Shown here piece by piece: positions 1 through 9,202 of a DNA stretch of 64,000 nucleotides (positions are counted from its first letter, which is position 1; each line of letters starts with the position of its first letter). A program made the position numbers and the translations under genes. The DNA comes from Bacillus sp. HSf4. Lineage in GTDB: Bacteria > Bacillota > Bacilli > Bacillales > Bacillaceae. The stretch covers positions 2,964,001 to 3,028,000 of the forward strand of contig NZ_CP120679.1 in NCBI RefSeq assembly GCF_029537375.1. Direction: 5' to 3'. A model generated the notes under the pieces. It searched no databases. It was not told the origin of the DNA and saw nothing but the letters and a program-made list of their open reading frames with translations.

Positions 1-928
1 TTGTCTTTTCCGCGTCTTCTTTGGGTTGTATACCGTCTATTTTCGCTTTTAGGTCAGCGACATTTTTGGATGTAACCTCAGCACCGAGAATCGCTTTGGC
101 GGACAGCTCAGCCGCTTCTTCAAAAACCGGGGCTAGCCCTGAAGCCAATGAAACCGGAAGCTCCTTGCCGCCCCATGCTTCAAAGTCATGATCGATTAAT
201 ATTTGGCCCAGTTCAGTTGTCATCTGCTTTTCCCCGGTTATGCCGGCGATGACGTAAAACCCGTCTTCTTTCGACAGGGAAACGGCGGCATAGCCTTTGT
301 CTGTTAATTGGGAAGTCAGCGTTTCCGCCCCTTCTTTAGAAGAAAACTTGCCCGCCTGGACAGCAAAGCTGTTAAACTCTTCTCCCGCAGCTTTTTCTCC
401 CCCGTTCTGCTGACTGTCATCGCCCGCTTTAACCGTCTGGCTGTCTTCCGCATCTGACCCAAGGCTGCCTGATGCCGGCACATCTTCTTTGTTGGCCGCA
501 AGATTCAAGGCGAACACCCCGAGGCCTGTCCCGAGCAAAACGGCAAATATAATCGTGACTGCGAAGCGCTTGACGGGATATGCAAGTGACTTTTTTGTTT
601 TGGGATGGCTTTTTTTGTTTTCGTTTTTCTTTTTATAAGGTGTAACCACTTTCGGATCGTCTTTCAACACGTTTTCTTCTTCATCGGGAGGAACCCATGT
701 AAATTCGTCTTGTCCGGTCTTCCCGTCTTCTTTTGAAGCCGATATTTCCTGTTCCGCCTTGCGCTTTTCCTCCCAATTCGAAAAGGTTAGTTTTTTTTGC
801 TCAAGATTTTTTGAACATTCTTTTTCATTTCCGTAGATTGTCTCTTCTTTGCCGTTGATCATCACTTTAAGGGGATCTGCTTTATGCGGTTGTCCGGTCG
901 AATGTTTTTTGCTTTTCCGTTTTTTCAT
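1..928 (-). CDS. spoIIB: SpoIIB, sporulation septum protein (3' end cut by window)
   Basis: Reading frame open from the ATG at 928 to the window edge, about 309 codons; the last few residues lie outside (B. subtilis SpoIIB is about 330 aa, from memory). The N-terminus is very basic and charged (MKKRKSKK...), a single hydrophobic segment lies near residues 120-145 (FAVTIIFAVLLGTGLGVFAL), and the rest is extracytoplasmic and resembles a SPOR peptidoglycan-binding domain (FAVQAGKFSSKEGAETL near residues 185-205). That is the SpoIIB plan: a type II membrane protein that helps septal peptidoglycan thinning during engulfment. The start has GGGAAGGAT just upstream. Its place downstream of comC matches B. 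subtilis. Identification is from layout, SPOR-like sequence and synteny. Confidence 0.88.
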   Translation of the reverse strand, partial: MKKRKSKKHSTGQPHKADPLKVMINGKEETIYGNEKECSKNLEQKKLTFSNWEEKRKAEQEISASKEDGKTGQDEFTWVPPDEEENVLKDDPKVVTPYKKKNENKKSHPKTKKSLAYPVKRFAVTIIFAVLLGTGLGVFALNLAANKEDVPASGSLGSDAEDSQTVKAGDDSQQNGGEKAAGEEFNSFAVQAGKFSSKEGAETLTSQLTDKGYAAVSLSKEDGFYVIAGITGEKQMTTELGQILIDHDFEAWGGKELPVSLASGLAPVFEEAAELSAKAILGAEVTSKNVADLKAKIDGIQPKEDAEKT

Positions 929-1077
929 ATCCTTCCCTCGCTTTCTTTCTATGTTTATCATGATCTTTAAGGCGGAACCCCCGCCATTTTCTAGGACGTG
1001 TCAGAGAGGGAAGCCAAAAGGAAGGAGGAGGTCTCCTGAAGGCTGTCCCTCTTATTGTCCACACTTTACCACAGCCC

Positions 1078-1112
1078 GAAAAAAAAAGAACAAGACTTTT
1101 GTCGTCTCGTTC
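1078..1112 (-). terminator. comC terminator
   Basis: On the minus strand GAACGAGAC pairs with GTCTTGTTC (one G:U) around a 7-nt loop and is followed by nine T residues. It lies just after the comC stop and separates comC from spoIIB. Confidence 0.85.
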
Positions 1113-1133
1113 AAAAAGGTTTCGTCAATTTTC

Positions 1134-1898
1134 TCATATGTGCAACAGTTCAATATATGAATCAATCAACGGTTCTCCATAGAAGCAGACAATCACTGTT
1201 CCGATTAAAATGGCAGGTGCAAAAGGTATCGGCTCGCTTCCTTTGACCTTTCCGGCGATCATTCCGGCGAAGCCCAGCAATGTTCCTGCCGCTGCGGAGA
1301 TAAAAAAAACGGGAAAAATCAGCCTTGCGCCAAGGACAAAGCCAATAACGGCGAACAATTTCACATCTCCCCCGCCGATCCCATCCTTCGCGAACAGCTT
1401 GACAATAAACGGCAACAGGAGACCGGCGGCCGCTCCTGTCAAGCCGGAATACCAGGGCTCAAGCGGAACCAGCATTCTGCCAATGACGAAAAAAGGCAGA
1501 AAAAAACAAAGGATGGCATCTGGAATCACCATATACGCGATATCTGAAACCAACACGATCAAAAGCAAGGAAAAAAGGGCGAGCATGAGCAGCAGCTCTC
1601 CCGGGCTTTTAAAACGGAGCCCCGCCAAGACAAACAGCAATGCAGTCAACAGTTCAACAGCGGGATAAAGGATGGAAACAGGGCTTTTACAGCCCTTGCA
1701 TTTTCCGCGCAGAAACAGGTATGACAAAACCGGAATAAGCTCAAGGGAGGTCAGTTTGCGGCGGCAGACAGGACATGAGGAGCGGGGGAAGATCAGCGAT
1801 ATTTTGCCGGGGATGCGGCGGCCGGTTGCATTAAAAAAAGAGCCGAGCACTAAGCCTGATAAAAAAAGATAAGCCAAAAACATCAGCATCAGCCTCAC
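1134..1898 (-). CDS. comC: ComC, prepilin leader peptidase/N-methyltransferase
   Basis: Type IV prepilin peptidase that cleaves and methylates the ComG pseudopilins needed for DNA uptake; integral membrane aspartic protease. The cytoplasmic loop carries the zinc-type CPVC (residues 42-45) and CKGC (67-70) pair, followed by many hydrophobic segments. The catalytic aspartates are seen at D119 (SDIAYMVIPD) and D178 (GIGGGD). Length 254 aa from the GTG at 1898. An ATG at 1883 has GAGG nine bases upstream and would give 249 aa, closer to the roughly 248 aa of B. subtilis, so the true start may be 1883. It lies downstream of folC as in B. subtilis, where comC is ComK-dependent. Confidence 0.93.
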   Translation of the reverse strand: MRLMLMFLAYLFLSGLVLGSFFNATGRRIPGKISLIFPRSSCPVCRRKLTSLELIPVLSYLFLRGKCKGCKSPVSILYPAVELLTALLFVLAGLRFKSPGELLLMLALFSLLLIVLVSDIAYMVIPDAILCFFLPFFVIGRMLVPLEPWYSGLTGAAAGLLLPFIVKLFAKDGIGGGDVKLFAVIGFVLGARLIFPVFFISAAAGTLLGFAGMIAGKVKGSEPIPFAPAILIGTVIVCFYGEPLIDSYIELLHI

Positions 1899-1973
1899 AA
1901 GTTATTTACCCGGCAAAAAGACCGGGAGCTGTTATTTTAGCAGACAAGGTGAGGTATCGCTTTTCCTAAAACA

Positions 1974-2010
1974 ATAAAATGCGTCCTCAGCCATAGGCTA
2001 AAAACGCATT
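1974..2010 (-). terminator. folC terminator-like hairpin overlapping the stop codon
   Basis: The last folC codons and the bases after the stop form AAAATGCGT...ACGCATTTT on the minus strand, followed by ATTGTTTT. The hairpin overlaps the folC TAG stop at 2000-1998. The same bases (2000-2012) contain AAAA-N5-TTTT, the ComK half-site pattern, about 100 bp upstream of comC. Confidence 0.6.
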
Positions 2011-3311
2011 TTATGTTCATTTAATAAAGACCTGACCTCGGAAATAAAATAAAGCGAACCTGTGATGACAACGACCGCTTTTTCATCGGCCGTTTTTTCA
2101 TGTATAAAATCCAAAACAGAGCCGATTGATTCATCATATGTTTTATGCCCGGCACGGCTTTGTTCAAACAGCTTTTGAGCAGATTCCGCTCTCGGGAAGT
2201 CGAAGGACGCAAAATGAATGGATGAAGCAAACGCCTCTATGATGCGGATCATGTCTTGATAAGGCTTGTCCTTTAAGGCGCTGAAGCAAACGTGTATGTT
2301 CCGCTCTCCAAAGCGGCCAAGAACCGTTTCACTCAGCCGGCTTACCCCTTCTTTGTTATGTGCCCCGTCTATAAATGTAAGCGGCTTGTCCAGCACTTTT
2401 TCAAACCGGCCGGCCCATGCGGCTTTTTTGATTCCGCTATAGAGCGCCTGCCGGCTGATGTTCGCCTGTTGTACAGCTGTCAGCCATTCAGCTGCAAGAA
2501 TCGCCAAGGCTGCGTTTTGCCGCTGATGGGTGCCGATCAGGCCTGTTTCCACTTGTTCGTAGCGCTTTTGAGGTGTGATCAGCGAAAACAGTTCGCCATC
2601 CGGCAATGAACGTTCATCATATCGTTCACAATGCTCATGAAGGGATAGATAAAGAGCTTCCTTTACCATTGCTCTCCGCTTTATGACCTCGGCCGCTTCA
2701 GGCTGGTGAACGGCCGTCAAAACAGGAACACCGTGTTTAATGATGCCCGCTTTTTCTCGGGCGATTTCTTCAAGCGTTTCTCCTAAAATCGCCGTATGGT
2801 CATGACCGATTGAGGTAATGACTGTCACTAACGGCTCAACGACATTCGTCGAATCCAGGCGGCCCCCTAGACCGGCTTCAAAAATGACAAAATCGGTCTT
2901 CCTGTACTTTGCAAAATATAAAAATGCACAGGCAGTAATGATTTCAAATTCGGTCGCCGCCCCCAAATCGGTTTTTTCAAGCTCAAGAACGAGGGGATAT
3001 ACTTCATTAAACAGCGCTGTCCATTCTTCGTCTGAGATCGGGATGCCGTCCACACTGATCCGTTCATTAAAGGTGATGATGTACGGAGAAGTGAATGTGC
3101 CCGCCGAATATCCGGCTTCATTTAACACCGAGCGGATGTAAGCGACGGTCGAGCCTTTTCCGTTTGTGCCGGCTACATGAATGGCCTTGAGCTTTTTCTC
3201 GGGATGATCGAGCTCATTGAGAAGCCATTCCATCCGTTGCAATCCCGGTTTCACGCCAAATTTGAGCCGTCCGTTAATCCAGCTGAGTGCTTCAGAAAAT
3301 GTTTTGAACAT
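1998..3311 (-). CDS. folC: FolC, folylpolyglutamate synthase/dihydrofolate synthase
   Basis: Mur-ligase family enzyme that adds glutamate to folates (and to dihydropteroate) using ATP in the cytosol. The P-loop GTNGKGST is at residues 48-55 and is followed by the family's TSPYI and NERI segments; the C-terminal ligase domain carries the DGAHN motif. At 437 aa it is close to the usual length. The ATG at 3311 has AAGGGAGGG upstream. It lies between valS and comC, as in B. subtilis, and is probably co-transcribed with valS through a hairpin that lacks a T-run. Confidence 0.95.
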   Translation of the reverse strand: MFKTFSEALSWINGRLKFGVKPGLQRMEWLLNELDHPEKKLKAIHVAGTNGKGSTVAYIRSVLNEAGYSAGTFTSPYIITFNERISVDGIPISDEEWTALFNEVYPLVLELEKTDLGAATEFEIITACAFLYFAKYRKTDFVIFEAGLGGRLDSTNVVEPLVTVITSIGHDHTAILGETLEEIAREKAGIIKHGVPVLTAVHQPEAAEVIKRRAMVKEALYLSLHEHCERYDERSLPDGELFSLITPQKRYEQVETGLIGTHQRQNAALAILAAEWLTAVQQANISRQALYSGIKKAAWAGRFEKVLDKPLTFIDGAHNKEGVSRLSETVLGRFGERNIHVCFSALKDKPYQDMIRIIEAFASSIHFASFDFPRAESAQKLFEQSRAGHKTYDESIGSVLDFIHEKTADEKAVVVITGSLYFISEVRSLLNEHKMRF

Positions 3312-3334
3312 GCGTATTCCCTCCCTTCAATGAT

Positions 3335-3377
3335 GAAGGTGTTTTCCAGCCGCCCTTGGGGCCCGGAAAACACCTTC
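3335..3377 (-). other. valS-folC intergenic hairpin without a T-run
   Basis: A perfect 13-bp inverted repeat (gaaggtgttttcc at 3335-3347 with ggaaaacaccttc at 3365-3377) fills the space between the valS stop and the folC ribosome site. No T-tract follows on the minus strand, so it is not a standard intrinsic terminator. It may be a processing or stability element, or a weak terminator. Confidence 0.6.
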
Positions 3378-3389
3378 TCTTTTTCCTTT

Positions 3390-6032
3390 TTAGTTTTTCA
3401 ATTCAGCGATCCGCTTTTCGACAGCTTCCCGTTTCGCCGTATAATCGGCTTCTTTTGCCCGTTCTTCTTCAATGACGTGTTCAGGCGCTTTTTTCATAAA
3501 GCCGTCATTGTTTAATTTTTTCTGAACCCGTTCCACTTCTTTGGTCAGTTTATCAAACTCTTTTTGAAGGCGGCTGATTTCTTCGTCAATGTTGATCAGA
3601 CCCTCGAGCGGCAAAATCAGCTCGGCACCTGAAACGACGGCGGTCATCGCTTTATCAATCGTTTTGATATCCGTTCCGATTTGAAGCAGGCTCGGGTTTG
3701 TGAAACGTTCCACGTACGAGCGGTTTTCATCGAGACGGGCGGCGATTTCCGGTGTGCTCGTTTTAATATACAGCTCGATTTGCTTGCTGAGCGGTGTATT
3801 CACTTCACTGCGGATGTTCCGAACGGCGCGGATCACTTCGACAAGAAGCTTCATATCCGCTGCAGCTTCAGTGTCGGTATATTCTTTGACGACTTCAGGC
3901 CACTTGGCGACTGTGATCGATTCCCCTTCATGAGGAAGATGCTGCCAAATCTCTTCCGTCAGAAACGGCATAAACGGATGCAGGAGGCGCATCGTTTGAT
4001 CGAGTACATACGCCAATACGGAGCGCGTCGTCTTTTTCGCCGCTTCATCATCGCCATAAAGCGGAAGTTTGGCCATTTCAATGTACCAATCACAGAAATC
4101 GTCCCAAATAAAGTTGTACAGGTGGCGGCCGACTTCACCGAACTCATATTTATCGGCGAGATGCGTCACCGTTTCAATCGTTTCATTTAGTCTTGTTAAA
4201 ATCCACTTGTCGGCAACCGATTTGTCCCCGGTCAAGTCGAGTTCTTCATATGTCATGCCGTCCATGTTCATCAGCGCAAACCTTGACGCATTCCAAATTT
4301 TATTCGCAAAGTTCCATGTTGATTCAACTTTTTCAAAGCTGAAGCGCAAATCCTGCCCCGGTGAGCTTCCTGTCGCAAGGAAGTAACGCAGGGAATCCGC
4401 TCCGTACTTATCGATCACATCCATCGGATCAACGCCGTTTCCGAGCGATTTGCTCATTTTCCGGCCCTGGTCATCGCGGATAAGCCCGTGGATCAAGACG
4501 TCTTTAAACGGCCGTTCCCCGGTGAACTCGACCCCTTGAAAAATCATTCTGGATACCCAGAAGAAAATAATGTCATAGCCAGTTACAAGGACGTTTGTCG
4601 GATAGTAGCGTTTGAAATCTTCAGCGTCGATATCAGGCCAGCCCATTGTTGAAAACGGCCACAGCGCCGAACTGAACCAGGTGTCAAGAACATCGTTGTC
4701 CTGCTCCCAGTTTTCGGCATCCCCCGGCGCTTTAACACCGACATAGATTTCGCCCGTTTCTTTATGGTACCAGGCCGGAATCCGATGTCCCCACCACAGC
4801 TGGCGGGAGATGCACCAGTCACGGATATTTTCCATCCAGTGAAGATACGTTTTTTCAAAACGGTCAGGGACGAAGTTGACTTTTCCTTCGCTTTTTTGCA
4901 ATTCGATGGCTGCATCGGCAAGCGGCTGCATTTGCACGAACCACTGCGTTGACAAGTACGGCTCAACGACTGCTCCGCTGCGTTCGCTGTGGCCGACCGA
5001 ATGTGTATGCTCTTCAATTTTGAACAGCACACCCTCTTCCTGAAGATCTTTGACGATCTGTTTGCGGCATTCAAAACGGTCCATACCTTTATACTGAAGG
5101 GCGTTGTCATTCATCGTTCCGTCTTCATTCATGACGAGAATCCGCTCGAGGTTGTGGCGGTTTCCAATTTCAAAATCGTTCGGATCATGGGCGGGTGTGA
5201 TTTTAACAGCCCCTGAACCAAATTCCATATCGACGTAGTCATCTCCGACAATCGGAATTTCTCTCCCGGTGATCGGCAGGATGACCGTTTTGCCGATTAA
5301 ATGTTTGTACCGTTCATCTTCCGGGTGAACGGCGACCGCCGTGTCTCCGAGCATTGTTTCCGGACGGGTTGTGGCGATCTCGATGGCGCCTGAACCGTCT
5401 TTCAGCGGGTAGCGCATATGGTAAAACGCACCCTGAACATCTTTATAAATGACTTCGATATCAGACAGAGCCGTTTTTGTTGCAGGGTCCCAGTTGATGA
5501 TATATTCTCCGCGGTAAATCAGGCCTTTTTCATAGAGCTTGACAAAGACTTCGCGAACCGCTTTTGACAGCCCTTCATCAAGGGTAAACCGCTCTCTTGA
5601 ATAGTCGAGGCCAAGGCCGAGTTTCGCCCATTGGCTGCGAATGAAATCGGCGTATTCCTCTTTCCAATTCCATGTTTCTTCAAGAAATTTTTCGCGGCCC
5701 AGATCATAGCGCGATATGCCTTCTTCACGGAGCTTCGCTTCAACCTTTGCCTGTGTCGCGATTCCGGCATGATCCATACCCGGCAGCCAGAGCACGTCAT
5801 ATCCTTGCATCCGTTTCATTCTTGTTACAATATCCTGAAGCGTCGAATCCCAGGCATGGCCCAAGTGCAGCTTTCCCGTGACATTCGGCGGCGGGATGAC
5901 GACGGTGTACGGCTCTTTTTCCGGATCATTTTCGGCTTCAAAAAACTTGCCGTTCACCCAATATTCATATCTGTCTTTTTCAATTGAGGCCGGATCATAT
6001 TTTGTCGGCATCGTCAGTTCTTGTTTATCCAT
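3390..6032 (-). CDS. valS: ValS, valyl-tRNA synthetase
   Basis: Class I aminoacyl-tRNA synthetase that charges tRNA-Val and edits mischarged threonine. The HIGH motif is HLGH at residues 56-59 and KMSKS is at 525-529; the large CP1 editing insert, the anticodon-binding domain and the C-terminal coiled coil ([21 protein letters not shown]) are all present. I chose the ATG at 6032 because GGAGG lies seven bases upstream and it gives 880 aa, the B. subtilis length; an upstream TTG at 6038 sits on top of the ribosome site. Expression is controlled by the T-box leader just upstream. Confidence 0.97.
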   Translation of the reverse strand: MDKQELTMPTKYDPASIEKDRYEYWVNGKFFEAENDPEKEPYTVVIPPPNVTGKLHLGHAWDSTLQDIVTRMKRMQGYDVLWLPGMDHAGIATQAKVEAKLREEGISRYDLGREKFLEETWNWKEEYADFIRSQWAKLGLGLDYSRERFTLDEGLSKAVREVFVKLYEKGLIYRGEYIINWDPATKTALSDIEVIYKDVQGAFYHMRYPLKDGSGAIEIATTRPETMLGDTAVAVHPEDERYKHLIGKTVILPITGREIPIVGDDYVDMEFGSGAVKITPAHDPNDFEIGNRHNLERILVMNEDGTMNDNALQYKGMDRFECRKQIVKDLQEEGVLFKIEEHTHSVGHSERSGAVVEPYLSTQWFVQMQPLADAAIELQKSEGKVNFVPDRFEKTYLHWMENIRDWCISRQLWWGHRIPAWYHKETGEIYVGVKAPGDAENWEQDNDVLDTWFSSALWPFSTMGWPDIDAEDFKRYYPTNVLVTGYDIIFFWVSRMIFQGVEFTGERPFKDVLIHGLIRDDQGRKMSKSLGNGVDPMDVIDKYGADSLRYFLATGSSPGQDLRFSFEKVESTWNFANKIWNASRFALMNMDGMTYEELDLTGDKSVADKWILTRLNETIETVTHLADKYEFGEVGRHLYNFIWDDFCDWYIEMAKLPLYGDDEAAKKTTRSVLAYVLDQTMRLLHPFMPFLTEEIWQHLPHEGESITVAKWPEVVKEYTDTEAAADMKLLVEVIRAVRNIRSEVNTPLSKQIELYIKTSTPEIAARLDENRSYVERFTNPSLLQIGTDIKTIDKAMTAVVSGAELILPLEGLINIDEEISRLQKEFDKLTKEVERVQKKLNNDGFMKKAPEHVIEEERAKEADYTAKREAVEKRIAELKN

Positions 6033-6045
6033 ATTCAAACCTCCA

Positions 6046-6354
6046 GCAGTATAAACGGCTGATCAATAAAAAAGAGTCCTCTTTATCCTATCAAAAGGAC
6101 GAAGAGAACTCTCTCGCGGTACCACCTTTTTTCATGAATGCAAATACGCATTCATGCACTTAAATGGGATAACGGGACTTTCCCGAATTTCTCTACTTTT
6201 TATGTTCGAGAAATTGCGCTCCTGGGCGACCTTCCAAAAAAGACTGGCTGGGAGCCTTTCAGCGAACCGACATCCCTCTCTGTAAGCGTCTGTTTTTGTA
6301 CTCTTCCCATTCAAAGCGGGTGGATCATTGATTTTTCAGCACGTACTTTTTCTT
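6046..6354 (-). promoter_or_regulatory. T-box riboswitch of valS (valine, GTC specifier)
   Basis: Minus-strand leader of about 300 nt ending in the T-box core GGTGGTACCGCG (6126-6115), followed by a terminator hairpin. The specifier candidate is GTC at 6230-6228, on the 3' side of stem I in the context GGAAG-GTC-GCC, a valine codon that fits the downstream gene. An AGAGAGGG stretch typical of stem I lies upstream. Uncharged tRNA-Val should stabilise the antiterminator and allow valS transcription. Confidence 0.93.
6067..6111 (-). terminator. valS T-box terminator arm
   Basis: GAGTTCTCTT pairs with AAGAGGACTC (one G:U), with inner GTCC/GGAT pairing, and is followed by TTTTTT on the minus strand. 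It competes with the T-box antiterminator. Confidence 0.85.
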
Positions 6355-6360
6355 GTTCTT

Positions 6361-6390
6361 ATATTACTAAATCTTTTTTCATTTCGTCAA
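6361..6390 (-). promoter_or_regulatory. SigA-type promoter of valS leader
   Basis: Minus strand TTGACG, 18-nt spacer, TAATAT. It is correctly placed a few bases upstream of the inferred T-box leader start. Confidence 0.7.
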
Positions 6391-6491
6391 TCATCTTTTC
6401 CGCTTTGATCTTGTTCTATACAAGATTGGGCCATGCACACAGGCTTTTTTTTCTCATATGATGCTGTAACGACAAGGAGAGGAGGCAAAAG

Positions 6492-6683
6492 ATGCGAAAA
6501 AAATTCAACACATATTCACTCCAGCCCTGGCTGAAACAAATCAAGCTTGTCGCAGTCCAGGTCGCCCTCCCGATTACGATCTTTCACGGCATTCGAACCA
6601 TCATCTTCCCAACAACGTTTGATGTTCTCCTTTTAGGCATTCTGATACTCCTTGCCTGCGCCTTTCACCTTGACTGGATTTAA
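6492..6683 (+). CDS. yszA: Small conserved membrane protein, YszA-like
   Basis: 63-aa plus-strand gene with a strong ribosome site (GGAGAGGAGG upstream of the ATG). A basic N-terminus is followed by two hydrophobic segments (about residues 17-35 and 43-60), suggesting a small membrane protein. It is divergent from the valS leader and convergent with ysxE; B. subtilis has the small gene yszA at this place. The symbol rests on position rather than on a remembered sequence. Function is unknown. Confidence 0.7.
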   Translation: MRKKFNTYSLQPWLKQIKLVAVQVALPITIFHGIRTIIFPTTFDVLLLGILILLACAFHLDWI

Positions 6684-6684
6684 G

Positions 6685-6716
6685 TAAAAAAAGTCCGCAT
6701 CATGATGATGGGGACT
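6685..6716. terminator. Shared terminator between yszA and ysxE
   Basis: On the minus strand AGTCC-c-CATCAT pairs with ATG-c-GGACT and is followed by seven T residues, so it is strong for ysxE, whose stop codon lies inside it. The plus-strand side has only a weak T-run for yszA. Confidence 0.75.
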
Positions 6717-7722
6717 CTGTTTCTTCCTGCAGTTTTCGGTTTTCTTCTGTTTTATGAATGTTCATCACAAGCGGTTCTGCATTTTTCATCTGCCAATACG
6801 CCTTCAAGAGTTTCGTGCAAGCTTCTTTTTCCTCCAGCTTCTTCTCTGTCTGATAGCGGCTGAGTGTCTTAAACATCGCCCCCGGATATGCCATATAACT
6901 TAAGAATAAACTCACTTCCTCCTCGCGCAGAGGATAAACACCGTGGTACGTATAATACCAGTTCACACATTCCGTACATGATGCAGGATTGGACTTGAAC
7001 ATTCTTGTGAAAAATAAGATCAGATCATTCGCAGGCGGGGCATATCCTGCTTTCTCAAAGTTTGTAAAATAGCCCGTTCCCATATCGTTGTACAGAAAAT
7101 GATGGACCGACAATTGCCCGTGGTTCAAGACGATTCTGGAAGACTCTTTTTCTTTGATCGCTTCATGCCATTCATCAAGGCGGTCTAGCGCAAAATCAAC
7201 GGCGGAAATCGTCTCTCTGTAATACATGGCCGCCTGAAGCTGAAAAGGGGACATATACCATTCTTTCTCAGCCCGGCTGACAATCTCTTCGTATTTTTGT
7301 TTCTCTATCTCCCATTTTCGTTTTGTCCGATCATAGTGGCCGACGATATCTTCCCGCCTCATCCTGAGTTCTTTTTCCGTTTTCTGATGGATGAGGGCAA
7401 TTTCCTGAAACAGATGTTCATGCTTTTGATCCCGCTCTTCCCCTCTTTCCAGCGTGAGCCAGGGCATTAAATAGCAAACTTCTTGACCCGCTCCGGTTAA
7501 AAATTCCCCTCCGCGGTTTCGGTAGACAGGAACAAACTGTCTGTAGCCTTTTTCCTCCAGCAGTATCATCTGTTCAGTGAAGCGGTTATTCCTTGAAGGC
7601 TCCAGCTTCTTTAACGCGAATACACCGTGGGCGGTGTAAACCTTCCATACTTTCGGGCTGACAGGTTCGATATATTCGGCGGCTAGACCGTATTCATTTA
7701 AGAGAGCCTGGATGTCTTCCAT
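6700..7722 (-). CDS. ysxE: YsxE, spore-coat-associated CotS-like kinase-fold protein
   Basis: 340-aa protein of the CotS/YsxE/YutH group, which share a protein-kinase or aminoglycoside-phosphotransferase-like fold. Visible are the N-lobe lysine segment ([15 protein letters not shown] near residues 33-47) and a catalytic-loop-like [14 protein letters not shown] (about residues 196-209), where the usual catalytic D is not obvious. Members of the group are spore coat or spore-formation proteins. The ATG at 7722 has GGTGAG upstream. It follows spoVID closely, as in B. subtilis, and probably shares its mother-cell transcription. Confidence 0.88.
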   Translation of the reverse strand: MEDIQALLNEYGLAAEYIEPVSPKVWKVYTAHGVFALKKLEPSRNNRFTEQMILLEEKGYRQFVPVYRNRGGEFLTGAGQEVCYLMPWLTLERGEERDQKHEHLFQEIALIHQKTEKELRMRREDIVGHYDRTKRKWEIEKQKYEEIVSRAEKEWYMSPFQLQAAMYYRETISAVDFALDRLDEWHEAIKEKESSRIVLNHGQLSVHHFLYNDMGTGYFTNFEKAGYAPPANDLILFFTRMFKSNPASCTECVNWYYTYHGVYPLREEEVSLFLSYMAYPGAMFKTLSRYQTEKKLEEKEACTKLLKAYWQMKNAEPLVMNIHKTEENRKLQEETESPSS

Positions 7723-7750
7723 TTTCGCTCACCACATTTTTGCTCATACG

Positions 7751-9067
7751 TTAGGCATGGCTGTTATGATAATCAGGAATATAAAGGATCTGTCCTTCTT
7801 TTAACTCTTCGTCAAGGGAAAGGGAATTCATCCGTATGAGCTGCTGAACATTAATGTCGTAACGTTCGCACAGAAGATCGATGGTATCATTTTGCTGAAC
7901 GATGCACATCCTCATTCGCGAAAACTCCTCCTCTCCCTCTTTTGTAAACAGCTTTGTCAAATAAAGCGCATTGTCATTTTCTTTGGCGGATGCTTCGTGT
8001 ATATCGGCTTCATCTCTCGCTTCCTCTTCAGGTTCTGTCTGCTCGTGAAACGAGTATTCCGGAATCTCAATCGAGTGGGCGGCTTCCTCCTCTTCCGAGG
8101 ATTCCTGCGTCACTTCAATGTCAAAAGAATCCGGCTCTCTTTCTTCATCTTCGTCCTCCAAAAGAGGCGGGTCGCCGAAAAACGGAGTTTCATTTGATTC
8201 TTCATGGTTTTGATAAGTTCTGTAAACCGGTTCCTCTTCTTTTTGTTCTTCACTTTCTTCTCTTTCAAGTTCAGGTTCAGCCTCTTCAGCGCTTTTGGCA
8301 GATTCCTTTTGGGCCTCTGCATCTTCTAGGCTGTCAGCCGGCTCTTTTTGTCCTTCCCATTCACGCTTCGCCCTTTCCGCCGCCGACAGTGACGCAGTGA
8401 AAAACGGTTTTGCTTCATGTTCGTCATCGCTAAGAAACGACTGATAAATCGGCACGTTTTCATCATCCGTCTCTTCGTTCCGCTGATTCACGGCCTGCTC
8501 ATCGTACGGGGTGTCAAGATGAAGCGGGATTTCATTCAGTTCCTCTTCCTCCCCTTGGTCCCTGTAAACGGGCTCAAACGACTCTTCAGCTTGTTGTGCA
8601 TCTTCAAAAACCGGCACATCCGCTTCCTCAGTCTCGTCGGCGTCCCCCGCCACGTCCAGCAGTCCTTCAATCGCCAAGTCCGCCTGTATCGTCAGCATAC
8701 GGGCATCTGTCAATTGATAATCGAAAGCGTCGATAAAAACAAACACGTCATTTAAGTGGCTGACTTTGTTTTTGGGGATGGTGATATCCACAGGGAAACA
8801 ATGCGTCAGCTCCGCGCTGCTATCCCCTTTTAGCTTCACATCTTCCACAAATCGGCTTGTCGCAGGCAGCTCAGCATACTCCCGGGTTTGATCTATGTTG
8901 TATTCGCCTGTCAGCTCTAATGACCCGCGTATGGATACATAATCATTCACTTCCTGAACGGAAATATCCGGATCCAATGAAATTGATAATAATTCCGATA
9001 CTTCCTGTCCCTTTTGAAAACAGATCGACTCTTCTACAGAAAATTGCAAACGATTGTTTTGCGGCAA
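7751..9067 (-). CDS. spoVID: SpoVID, spore coat assembly/encasement protein
   Basis: Coat morphogenetic protein that with SafA drives encasement of the spore. The conserved N-terminal domain occupies about residues 1-140, a long acidic low-complexity region about 140-370, and a C-terminal LysM domain about 388-431 (ending EGQILYIPDY). The TTG start at 9067 is supported by GGGAGG eight bases upstream. At 438 aa it is clearly shorter than the roughly 575 aa of B. subtilis, the loss falling in the acidic linker. The linker repeats a short P-V/I-Y/F motif (residues 151-156, 165-170, 205-210, 279-284). A SigE-type promoter lies upstream. Confidence 0.95.
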   Translation of the reverse strand: MPQNNRLQFSVEESICFQKGQEVSELLSISLDPDISVQEVNDYVSIRGSLELTGEYNIDQTREYAELPATSRFVEDVKLKGDSSAELTHCFPVDITIPKNKVSHLNDVFVFIDAFDYQLTDARMLTIQADLAIEGLLDVAGDADETEEADVPVFEDAQQAEESFEPVYRDQGEEEELNEIPLHLDTPYDEQAVNQRNEETDDENVPIYQSFLSDDEHEAKPFFTASLSAAERAKREWEGQKEPADSLEDAEAQKESAKSAEEAEPELEREESEEQKEEEPVYRTYQNHEESNETPFFGDPPLLEDEDEEREPDSFDIEVTQESSEEEEAAHSIEIPEYSFHEQTEPEEEARDEADIHEASAKENDNALYLTKLFTKEGEEEFSRMRMCIVQQNDTIDLLCERYDINVQQLIRMNSLSLDEELKEGQILYIPDYHNSHA

Positions 9068-9086
9068 ACTGATATCCTCCCTTCAC

Positions 9087-9103
9087 CTAATTTTTAAAAT
9101 TAG
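9087..9103. repeat. Palindrome in the spoVID leader
   Basis: CTAATTTT-T-AAAATTAG is a perfect 8-bp inverted repeat with a 1-base centre, just upstream of the spoVID ribosome site and downstream of its SigE-like promoter. Confidence 0.6.
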
Positions 9104-9114
9104 ATGTCAGTAAA

Positions 9115-9144
9115 GATGTATGAAAAGAACCGGGAGAATATGAA
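9115..9144 (-). promoter_or_regulatory. SigE-type promoter of spoVID
   Basis: Minus strand -35 TTCATATT, 14-nt spacer, -10 CATACATC, close to the known SigE pattern (-35 ATATT, -10 CATACA-T). spoVID is known to be SigE-dependent in B. subtilis. Confidence 0.75.
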
Positions 9145-9163
9145 CAGAAAACATGGGGGCGCA

Positions 9164-9192
9164 CAAAAAAAGCCGCCGGACATGCCGGCAGC
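9164..9192 (-). terminator. hem operon terminator (after hemL)
   Basis: GCTGCCGG pairs with CCGGCGGC around a short loop, followed by seven T residues on the minus strand, ten bases after the hemL stop. Confidence 0.88.
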
Positions 9193-9202
9193 CTCTCTGC
9201 TT

